From JAATGA01 sp047605605 (GTDB lineage: Bacteria > Pseudomonadota > Alphaproteobacteria > Rhodobacterales > Rhodobacteraceae), in NCBI GenBank assembly GCA_047605605.1, contig JASGFG010000128.1, positions 1 through 5,104 of the forward strand: a stretch of DNA of 5,104 nucleotides, given 5' to 3'. Under the pieces are notes generated by a model. The model searched no databases, had not been told where the DNA came from, and worked only from the letters and a program-made list of their open reading frames with translations. The translations under genes and the position numbers were made by a program. Of the stretch, positions 1 to 4,817 are shown piece after piece; the first letter of the stretch is position 1, and each line of letters begins with the position of its first letter.

Positions 1-42
1 GGTACCTGAAACCAGTGCGTCTACCAATTCCGCCATCTGGGC
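1..42 (-). tRNA. tRNA-Leu (anticodon CAG), 5' part only
   Basis: Read on the minus strand, the sequence from 42 down to 1 begins GCCCAGATGGCGGAATTGG. It folds as a tRNA 5' half: a 7-base acceptor strand (GCCCAGA), TG at positions 8-9, a D arm containing the invariant GG of the D loop (AATTGGTAGA), an anticodon 5' strand CTGGT, a 7-base loop TTCAGGT, and the first three bases (ACC) of the 3' anticodon strand. The anticodon CAG sits at plus-strand 6-8 and reads the CTG leucine codon, which is heavily used by the genes in this window. The long variable arm expected of a leucine tRNA, the T arm and the 3' end lie outside the window, so the gene is cut by the window edge and not necessarily truncated in the genome. 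Confidence 0.93.
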
Positions 43-59
43 ACGCTTCAGTGAGCGGC

Positions 60-88
60 GATGTATTGGACCCGCCCGGCACTGTCAA
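60..88 (-). promoter_or_regulatory. Sigma70-type promoter for the tRNA-Leu gene
   Basis: On the minus strand there is a perfect -35 hexamer TTGACA (plus 83-88), a 17-base spacer and a -10-like TACATC (plus 60-65, three of six consensus bases). Transcription would start near plus position 53, giving a leader of about ten bases before the tRNA 5' end at 42. The bases just after the -10 are GC-rich (CGCCGCTC), as is common in stable-RNA promoters under stringent control; that regulation is inferred and not shown. Confidence 0.7.
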
Positions 89-138
89 TGGCCCCGCGAC
101 CGGAATCTTGCAGGAATTTTCGCCGCGGGGGTTTGGCC

Positions 139-166
139 TTGCAGGCCGGGGTATTGCGGGGATAAT
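139..166 (+). promoter_or_regulatory. Possible promoter for the NDUFA9-like gene and uppP
   Basis: TTGCAG (139-144) and GATAAT (161-166, five of six bases matching the -10 consensus) are separated by 16 bases. Initiation would fall near 173 and give a leader of about 35 bases. The -35 element overlaps a 13-base palindrome, GGCCTTGCAGGCC, at 135-147, which could be an operator or simply a chance dyad in GC-rich DNA. This is a pattern match only. The orientation is divergent from the tRNA-Leu promoter. Confidence 0.4.
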
Positions 167-207
167 CAGGGCTGCAACGCAGCAAGGATGCCAGAGGGGA
201 CGCCCGG

Positions 208-1194
208 ATGAGCAAACTGGTCACGATCTATGGCGGTTCGGGTTTCGTCGGGCGCTATGTCGCCCGCCGCCTGGCGAAAGAGGGCTGGCGCATCCGCATC
301 GGCGTCCGCCGTCCGAACGAGGCGCTTTTCGTCAAGCCCTATGGCGCCGTCGGCCAGGTGGAGCCGGTGTTGTGCAACATCCGCGACGATGCCAGCGTCC
401 GCGCCGCGATGAAGGGTGCCGATGCGGTGGTCAATTGCGTCGGCATCCTGAACGCGGTCGGCAGGAACGGCTTTGACGCGGTGCAGGCCGAGGGCGCGGG
501 CCGCATTGCCCGCATCGCCGCCGAGGAGGGCGTGGCGCGGCTGGTGCATCTGTCGGCCATCGGCGCCGACCCGCAGGCGGTCAGCGACTATGCCCGCACC
601 AAGGGCGAGGGCGAGGCGGCGGTGCGCGCCGCCTTTCCGGGCGCGGTGATCCTGCGCCCCTCGATCATCTTCGGGAACGAGGACAGGTTCTTCAACCATT
701 TCGCCGGCATGGCGCGGCTTGGCCCTGTGCTGCCGGTGGTGGGTGCCGCCACGAAGTTCCAGCCGGTCCATGTCGACGATGTGGCGCAGGCCGCGGTCAA
801 GGGTGTGACGGGCAAGGCCGCCCCCGGCATCTACGAGCTGGGCGGGCCGGATGTCGCCACCTTCCGCGATCTGATGCGGCAGATGCTGGCGGTGATCCGC
901 CGTCGCCGTCTGGTGATCGGCCTGCCGTTCTGGATCGCACGGATCGTCGCCGGGGTGTTCGACATCGTGCAGGCCTGCACCGGCGGGCTGATCGAGAACA
1001 AGATCGTGACCCGCGACCAGGTGGAAAACCTGCGGTCCGACAATGTGGTCGCCGCGGGGGCCAGGGGGCTGGCCGATCTTGGCATCGCGCCGGTCGCCCT
1101 GGGCTCGGTCCTGCCGGAATATCTGTGGCGCTATCGCCCCTCGGGGCAATATGCGGCGATCAAGGAATCCGCCAAGGACCTGCGCAAGGCCTGA
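208..1194 (+). CDS. NDUFA9-like NAD(P)-binding protein (complex I NDUFA9 subunit family, atypical SDR)
   Basis: This 328-residue protein resembles the bacterial homologues of NDUFA9, an accessory subunit of mitochondrial respiratory complex I belonging to the atypical short-chain dehydrogenase/epimerase superfamily. The N-terminal Rossmann fold shows the dinucleotide-binding motif GGSGFVG at residues 9-15. Arg34-Arg35 after the second strand would suit an NADP(H) phosphate, and a Tyr128-x3-Lys132 pair sits at the usual SDR position. The C-terminal half has a hydrophobic stretch (LPFWIARIVAGVFDIV) and a DQVENLRSDNVV segment that I associate with this family. The ATG at 208 is preceded by AGAGGGGA at 193-200 with a 7-base spacer, and the Rossmann fold begins immediately after it, so the start is secure. 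The stop lies 17 bases before uppP, suggesting co-transcription. Whether it binds bacterial complex I or acts as an independent enzyme cannot be decided from sequence. A generic NAD-dependent epimerase is the alternative name. Confidence 0.88.
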   Translation: MSKLVTIYGGSGFVGRYVARRLAKEGWRIRIGVRRPNEALFVKPYGAVGQVEPVLCNIRDDASVRAAMKGADAVVNCVGILNAVGRNGFDAVQAEGAGRIARIAAEEGVARLVHLSAIGADPQAVSDYARTKGEGEAAVRAAFPGAVILRPSIIFGNEDRFFNHFAGMARLGPVLPVVGAATKFQPVHVDDVAQAAVKGVTGKAAPGIYELGGPDVATFRDLMRQMLAVIRRRRLVIGLPFWIARIVAGVFDIVQACTGGLIENKIVTRDQVENLRSDNVVAAGARGLADLGIAPVALGSVLPEYLWRYRPSGQYAAIKESAKDLRKA

Positions 1195-1211
1195 ACCCGG
1201 AAGGGGCCCCG

Positions 1212-2015
1212 ATGACCGACAATCTGCTGATCGCGGGCCTTCTGGGCCTGCTGGAGGGGCTGACCGAGTTCATCCCCGTGTCCTCCACCGGGCACCTTCT
1301 GCTGGCGGGGCATTTCCTGGGGTTCCAGAGCGCGGGCAAGACCTTCGAGGTGGTGATCCAGCTGGGCGCGGTCCTGGCGATCCTGACCGTCTATGCGGGC
1401 AAGCTGTGGCAGGTGTTTTCCACCGCGCATCGCGATCCGGCCTCGGCCCGGTTGATCGCGGCGGTGCTGCTGGCCTTTCTGCCGGCGGTGGTGATCGGGG
1501 TTCTGGCGCATGACTTCATCAAGACGGTGCTGTTTGAAACCCCGATGCTGATCGCGGTCATGCTGGTTCTGGGCGGGGTGATCCTGCTGTTCGCCGACCG
1601 GATGGCGCCGCCGCCGGTGGTTCACGATCCGGCGCAGATCCCGCTGAGGAAGGCGCTGGCCATCGGCGTCATCCAGTGCCTTGCGATGATTCCGGGCGTG
1701 TCTCGGTCGGGATCGACCATCGTGGGCGCGCTGATGCTGGGTGTCGACAAGCGCGCGGCGGCAGAATTCTCGTTCTTTCTGTCGATGCCGACCATGGCGG
1801 CGGCGGTGGCCTATGACCTGTGGAAGAACCGCGATGTACTGGATGCCTCGGCTTTGGGCGATATTGCCGTGGGATTCATCCTGGCCTTCATCGCGGCGGT
1901 GGTCGTGGTGCGTTGGCTCTTGGGCTATGTCAGCCGGCGGGGTTACGCTTTGTTCGGCTGGTGGCGAATCATCGTCGGCCTGGTGGCGATACTGGCGCTT
2001 TCCCTGGGGTTCTGA
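1212..2015 (+). CDS. uppP: Undecaprenyl-diphosphatase (BacA/UppP family)
   Basis: This integral inner-membrane enzyme removes a phosphate from undecaprenyl diphosphate, recycling the lipid carrier used for peptidoglycan and other envelope glycans. Overproduction of the family gives bacitracin resistance. The 267-residue product is close to the 273 residues of the E. coli protein. Both family signatures are intact: the E-x3-E motif (Glu15, Glu19) running into PVSSTGH at 22-28, which includes Ser25 and His28, and GVSRSGST at 162-169, where Arg165 corresponds to the essential arginine. The rest is mostly hydrophobic membrane segments, ending in a tryptophan- and leucine-rich C-terminal helix. 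The ATG at 1212 is chosen because GGAAGGGG (1199-1206) lies five bases upstream and the protein then starts as usual for the family; an in-frame start at 1125 would overlap the previous gene by 70 bases. It is the second gene of a probable pair, and no terminator is evident after it. Confidence 0.96.
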   Translation: MTDNLLIAGLLGLLEGLTEFIPVSSTGHLLLAGHFLGFQSAGKTFEVVIQLGAVLAILTVYAGKLWQVFSTAHRDPASARLIAAVLLAFLPAVVIGVLAHDFIKTVLFETPMLIAVMLVLGGVILLFADRMAPPPVVHDPAQIPLRKALAIGVIQCLAMIPGVSRSGSTIVGALMLGVDKRAAAEFSFFLSMPTMAAAVAYDLWKNRDVLDASALGDIAVGFILAFIAAVVVVRWLLGYVSRRGYALFGWWRIIVGLVAILALSLGF

Positions 2016-2019
2016 AGGC

Positions 2020-2038
2020 ATAGGTAAACTGTGCTGAC
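2020..2038 (+). repeat. 19-bp direct repeat, copy 1 (ATAGGTAAACTGTGCTGAC)
   Basis: This copy is identical to the sequence at 2094-2112 over 19 bases; identity stops on both sides. It starts five bases after the uppP stop codon. No other copy occurs in the window. Since both copies lie in the AT-rich gap before gltD, a transcription-factor binding site or duplicated promoter part is more likely than a mobile remnant. Confidence 0.85.
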
Positions 2039-2093
2039 CTGATTTTCTCGGGAAATGACAGAAATCCTGACCTTCACGCGGAAAAACCGACAA

Positions 2094-2112
2094 ATAGGTA
2101 AACTGTGCTGAC
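2094..2112 (+). repeat. 19-bp direct repeat, copy 2 (ATAGGTAAACTGTGCTGAC)
   Basis: This is an exact second copy of 2020-2038, starting 74 bases downstream of the first, close to seven turns of B-DNA, so both copies would face the same side of the helix. It ends 62 bases before the gltD start codon, a distance compatible with an operator or a -35 region (the end GCTGAC resembles TTGAC). No good -10 element lies at the expected spacing. Confidence 0.85.
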
Positions 2113-2117
2113 TTTTA

Positions 2118-2133
2118 TTGGCGATTGAGCCAA
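2118..2133 (+). repeat. Inverted repeat TTGGC-N6-GCCAA in the gltD leader
   Basis: TTGGC at 2118-2122 and GCCAA at 2129-2133 are perfect complements separated by GATTGA. This could be a dyad operator or a small hairpin in the gltD leader RNA. It is short enough to occur by chance. It lies five bases after the second direct repeat, within the probable control region. Confidence 0.4.
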
Positions 2134-2160
2134 AGTATCAATGCGCACCCACTCTTTTGC

Positions 2161-2167
2161 AGGGAAG
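2161..2167 (+). promoter_or_regulatory. Ribosome binding site that sets the gltD start
   Basis: AGGGAAG lies seven bases before the ATG at 2175. The longer in-frame alternative, TTG at 2118, has no Shine-Dalgarno sequence before it and would sit inside the upstream dyad. This supports the 478-residue form of the protein. Confidence 0.7.
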
Positions 2168-2174
2168 CGCAGCC

Positions 2175-3611
2175 ATGGCTCAGCAACGCATGTTGAAATT
2201 CGTGACGGTCGGGCGGGAAATGCCCGAAAAACGTCCGGCCCCGCTGCGCAAGCAGGATTTCCACGAGATCTATCGCGAATATGCCGATGCCAAGGCGGCG
2301 GAACAGGCCAGCCGCTGTTCGCAATGCGGCGTGCCCTATTGCCAGGCGCATTGCCCGCTGTCGAACAACATCCCCGACTGGCTGCGCCTAACCGCCGAGG
2401 GCCGCCTGCAAGAGGCCTATGAACTCAGCCAGGCGACCAACACCTTCCCCGAGATCTGCGGCCGCATCTGCCCGCAGGACCGGCTGTGCGAAGGGAACTG
2501 CGTGATCGAACAGTCGGGCCATGGCACCGTCACCATCGGCTCGGTCGAGAAATACATCACCGACACCGCCTGGGAAGAGGGCTGGGTGAAACCGATCCGC
2601 CCGCATGAGGAGCGGACCGAAAGCGTCGGCATCATCGGCGCGGGGCCGGGGGGGCTTGCCGCGGCCGACATGCTGCGCCGGGCGGGGGTGCAGGTCACGG
2701 TCTATGACCGCTATGACCGGGCGGGGGGCCTGCTGACCTATGGCATCCCTGGCTTCAAGCTGGAAAAGCCCATCGTCATGCAGCGCGCCGCGCAGCTGGA
2801 AGAGGGCGGCGTGACCTTCGTGATGAACTGCAACGTGGGCGAGGACATCAGCTTCGAGGCGATCCGGGGCCAGCACGATGCGGTGCTGATCGCCACCGGC
2901 GTCTATGCCAAGCGCGGGCTGACGGGGCCGGGGTCGGGCGCGAAGGGGATCGTGCAGGCGCTGGACTATCTGACCGCCTCGAACCGCAAATCCTTTGGGG
3001 ATGAGGTCGACCGCTTCGATTCGGGCGAGTTGAACGCGGCGGGCAAGCGCGTTCTGGTCGTCGGCGGCGGCGACACGGCGATGGACTGCGTGCGCACCGC
3101 CATCCGCCAGGGCGCGACCAGCGTGAAATGCCTTTATCGCCGCGACAAGGCCAACATGCCGGGTTCGCAGCGCGAGACGCAGAACGCGGAAGAGGAAGGC
3201 GTCGAATTCGTCTGGCTGGCCGCGCCCAAGGGCTTTACCGGCAGCGAGACGGTCGAGGGCGTGATCGTCCAGCAGATGCGCCTTGGTGCGCCCGACGCCT
3301 CGGGCCGGCAATCGCCCGAGGTGATCGAGGGCGCCGATTACGTCGAACCCGCCGATCTGGTGCTGACCGCGCTGGGGTTCGAGCCGGAGGATCTGCCAGG
3401 TCTCTGGAACCAGCCGGAACTGGGCGTGACCCGCTGGGGCACGGTCAAGGCCGATTTCCGCAGCCATGCGACAAATCTGCCGGGCGTTTTCGCCGCGGGC
3501 GACATCGTGCGCGGGGCCAGCCTGGTCGTGTGGGCGATCCGCGACGGGCGGGAGGCCGCCGAGGCGATTCTGGATTATCTTGCGCAGCCCGCTGCGGTCG
3601 CGGCGGAGTGA
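2175..3611 (+). CDS. gltD: Glutamate synthase (NADPH) small subunit, beta chain
   Basis: This FAD protein takes electrons from NADPH and passes them through iron-sulfur clusters to the large subunit GltB, where glutamine and 2-oxoglutarate become two glutamates. The 478-residue product has the family architecture. An N-terminal domain carries two four-cysteine groups (Cys48, 51, 56, 60 and Cys95, 99, 105, 109) for two [4Fe-4S] clusters. A first Rossmann motif, GAGPGG (155-160), binds FAD, and a second, GGGDTA (297-302), is in the NADPH domain. The C-terminal FAAGD motif (439-443) closes the FAD site. All cluster ligands are present and nothing is truncated. ATG 2175 is preferred over TTG 2118 because it has a ribosome binding site and gives the usual N-terminus (MLKFVTVGREMPEKR). 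It is the first gene of a probable unit ending with gltB. Related oxidoreductase subunits share this fold, but the gltB neighbour makes the identification firm. Confidence 0.96.
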   Translation: MAQQRMLKFVTVGREMPEKRPAPLRKQDFHEIYREYADAKAAEQASRCSQCGVPYCQAHCPLSNNIPDWLRLTAEGRLQEAYELSQATNTFPEICGRICPQDRLCEGNCVIEQSGHGTVTIGSVEKYITDTAWEEGWVKPIRPHEERTESVGIIGAGPGGLAAADMLRRAGVQVTVYDRYDRAGGLLTYGIPGFKLEKPIVMQRAAQLEEGGVTFVMNCNVGEDISFEAIRGQHDAVLIATGVYAKRGLTGPGSGAKGIVQALDYLTASNRKSFGDEVDRFDSGELNAAGKRVLVVGGGDTAMDCVRTAIRQGATSVKCLYRRDKANMPGSQRETQNAEEEGVEFVWLAAPKGFTGSETVEGVIVQQMRLGAPDASGRQSPEVIEGADYVEPADLVLTALGFEPEDLPGLWNQPELGVTRWGTVKADFRSHATNLPGVFAAGDIVRGASLVVWAIRDGREAAEAILDYLAQPAAVAAE

Positions 3612-3617
3612 CGGCGC

Positions 3618-3653
3618 GGGGGAGAGACAACCCCCTTCTGGAAGGAGACGGGG
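3618..3653 (+). promoter_or_regulatory. Possible RNA structure before the secreted-protein gene
   Basis: In the 43-base gap after gltD, GGGGG (3618-3622) can pair with CCCCC (3631-3635). Alternatively CCTT (3634-3637) can pair with AAGG (3642-3645), which is part of the Shine-Dalgarno sequence AAGGAG at 3642-3647. The two pairings compete for the same cytosines. No U-run follows, so this is not a standard intrinsic terminator. It might tune translation of the next gene, but short dyads like this are common in GC-rich DNA. Confidence 0.25.
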
Positions 3654-3654
3654 A

Positions 3655-4371
3655 ATGAAAGTCGCGAAACCCATTCTGGCCGCCCTGGGGCTGGCCCTTG
3701 CCGCACCGGCGATGCCGGCGCAGGCGGGCAGCTTCACGCCACCGCCGGGATGCAAGCTGTTCATGACCGTGCAGTCGCGCGCCTGCCGGGTATCGAACCA
3801 CTACAAATGCGATCAGGACCCGCCGGGCGACCAGTGGCGCGCCGATTTCGATCAGGAGGGGATGTTCTTCCGGTCGCGCATCGACAGCGAGACGCAGTGG
3901 ATCGAAAGCTATGAGGACAAGCCCGAGGTCAGGCAGGTGCTGGACCCGAACCCGGCCGATCCCGCCAGCTTTTCGACCCTCCTGTCCAGCGGCAAGGATA
4001 CCTATGACTTCAACCTGACCCGCGACAATGGCGAACAGAGCCGGGTCACGGGCTATGACCGGCTGACCGGCCAATCCTATACGATCGACGGCTTCCCGCT
4101 GGAGGAGACGGAGTTCGACTATACCGAGACCGCGCCGGACGGCACTGTCCTGCACCGGGCGCATGGCAACGAATACATCAGCCGCGACCTGCGGATGTTC
4201 TTTTCGGGCCGGTCGGAATGGGATCCGGGCGACGGCAACTACCTGCCGCTGGACGGCAGCCCGATGAAGTTCATCTTTCCCGGCCAGCCCGGTTTCGGCG
4301 CGACCCAGCCGCTGTTCGACTGCGATGCGGTGACATCCTCGTTGCCGCAATCCGTGGCGCCAAGGGGATAG
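3655..4371 (+). CDS. Secreted four-cysteine protein of unknown function
   Basis: I do not recognise a characterised family. The 238-residue product begins with a clear Sec signal peptide: basic MKVAK, hydrophobic ILAALGLALAA, and a PAQA-GS cleavage site after residue 24. There is no lipobox cysteine, so it should be a soluble periplasmic or secreted protein of about 214 residues. The mature part has four cysteines (33, 44, 52 and 223), enough for two disulfides; three cluster near the N-terminus and the fourth is near the C-terminus. It is rich in acidic and aromatic residues with turn-forming Asp-Gly steps, suggesting a mainly beta fold, with no further membrane segment. ATG 3655 is fixed by AAGGAG seven bases upstream and by the signal peptide; longer in-frame readings would overlap gltD. 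It lies 43 bases after gltD and 5 before the GFA gene. I recall similar proteins of unknown function in other Rhodobacteraceae, but could not search. Confidence 0.85.
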   Translation: MKVAKPILAALGLALAAPAMPAQAGSFTPPPGCKLFMTVQSRACRVSNHYKCDQDPPGDQWRADFDQEGMFFRSRIDSETQWIESYEDKPEVRQVLDPNPADPASFSTLLSSGKDTYDFNLTRDNGEQSRVTGYDRLTGQSYTIDGFPLEETEFDYTETAPDGTVLHRAHGNEYISRDLRMFFSGRSEWDPGDGNYLPLDGSPMKFIFPGQPGFGATQPLFDCDAVTSSLPQSVAPRG

Positions 4372-4376
4372 GGGCG

Positions 4377-4814
4377 ATGGTCGGGGTCAGGACAGGGCAT
4401 TGCCTGTGCGGTGCGGTGCGGATCGCGGTGACGAACCCGCCGCACGATCTGGGCGTCTGCCATTGCGACAGCTGCCGCCGCTGGACCGGCGTTGCAACCG
4501 TCAGCTTTGGCGTGGATGCCGCCGACCTGACCGTCACCGGCGCCGAGAATGTCGCGGCCTATGCCTCGTCCGACTGGGCCGAGCGGTGCTTTTGCCGGAT
4601 CTGCGGATCGACCCTTTGGTATCATCTGACGATCCCGGACCAGTCGCCCAGCCATTACGTTGCGGTGGGCCTGCTGGACGATGCCTCGGGCATGTCCATC
4701 GGGCACGAGATCTTTCACGACCAGAAACCCGATGCCTTTGCCTTTGCCGGCAATTCCAGAAAGACGACCCGGGCGGAATTCCTCGCCTCGGTCGGAGCCA
4801 GCCCCGAGGAGTGA
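4377..4814 (+). CDS. GFA-family zinc-binding protein (glutathione-dependent formaldehyde-activating-like)
   Basis: This 145-residue protein is a compact GFA domain, the beta-rich zinc fold named after the glutathione-dependent formaldehyde-activating enzyme of Paracoccus denitrificans. Most family members have no proven substrate, and this one is shorter than true Gfa, so a formaldehyde role should not be assumed. The zinc ligands are intact: TGHCLCGAVR gives Cys9 and Cys11, CHCDSCRR gives Cys28, Cys30 and Cys33, and CFCRICGS gives Cys71, Cys73 and Cys76. By family analogy Cys9/11 with Cys73/76 hold a structural zinc, while Cys28/30/33 form the catalytic-type site. ATG 4377 follows AAGGGGA (4362-4368) by eight bases and places the TGxCxCG motif at its usual distance from the N-terminus. 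It has no signal peptide, so it should be cytoplasmic. It lies five bases after the secreted-protein gene and three before gltB, so it is almost certainly co-transcribed with both. Confidence 0.9.
   Translation: MVGVRTGHCLCGAVRIAVTNPPHDLGVCHCDSCRRWTGVATVSFGVDAADLTVTGAENVAAYASSDWAERCFCRICGSTLWYHLTIPDQSPSHYVAVGLLDDASGMSIGHEIFHDQKPDAFAFAGNSRKTTRAEFLASVGASPEE
4806..4811 (+). promoter_or_regulatory. gltB ribosome binding site inside the end of the GFA gene
   Basis: GAGGAG sits in the last codons of the GFA gene, directly before its TGA stop (4812-4814) and six bases before the gltB ATG at 4818. Ribosomes ending on the GFA gene would cover this site, so gltB translation is probably coupled to that of the upstream gene. 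Confidence 0.7.
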
Positions 4815-4817
4815 GCC

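Larger units (their letters stand above)
2016..2174 (+). promoter_or_regulatory. Intergenic regulatory region upstream of gltD
   Basis: The 159 bases between uppP and gltD contain 75 G or C (about 47% by hand count), well below the flanking genes. The region holds two copies of a 19-base direct repeat, an imperfect dyad at 2042-2056 (ATTT...AAAT with G-T mismatches), a second CTGACCT at 2067-2073, and a TTGGC/GCCAA dyad at 2118-2133. No convincing -35/-10 pair, sigma54 element or intrinsic terminator was found. Because it precedes the glutamate synthase unit, it is the obvious place for the promoter and control sites of gltD and the genes behind it. The regulator is unknown. Confidence 0.6.

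Noticed and set aside
15..476. Plus-strand open frame running from the tRNA region into the NDUFA9-like gene
   Set aside because: It begins inside the tRNA-Leu sequence and is out of frame with the real gene; it is Arg/Gly/Pro-rich and has no domain.
166..1149. Long open frame on the minus strand opposite the NDUFA9-like gene (327 codons)
   Set aside because: It is antisense to a gene with clear family motifs. Its predicted protein is rich in His, Arg, Asp and Gln with no recognisable domain, which is typical of a shadow frame in GC-rich coding DNA.
2042..2056. Intrinsic terminator for uppP at the ATTTTCTCGGGAAAT dyad
   Set aside because: The stem is weak, with two G-T pairs and an AT-rich base, and no U-run follows. 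It may at most be an imperfect operator.
1131..2093. Minus-strand open frame opposite uppP (320 codons)
   Set aside because: Its low-complexity His/Arg/Gln composition mirrors the hydrophobic codons of uppP on the other strand; there is no domain or supporting context.
2020..2112. Direct repeats as ends of an insertion sequence, MITE or CRISPR
   Set aside because: There are only two copies, they are not inverted, no transposase or target duplication is seen, and the 55-base interval has no CRISPR-like periodicity.
2141..2160. Sigma54-like -24/-12 promoter (GCGCACC ... TTGCA) before gltD
   Set aside because: The essential GG of the -24 element is absent and the spacing to TTGCA is about three bases too long.
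2141..2422. Possible upstream or leader-peptide reading frame overlapping the gltD start
   Set aside because: It has no clear ribosome binding site, overlaps gltD in another frame for over 200 bases, and its product looks like frame-shifted coding sequence.
2388..3764. Minus-strand open frame opposite gltD (458 codons)
   Set aside because: It covers the antisense of the conserved GltD dinucleotide-binding domains and shows no family motifs of its own; its length reflects high GC content.
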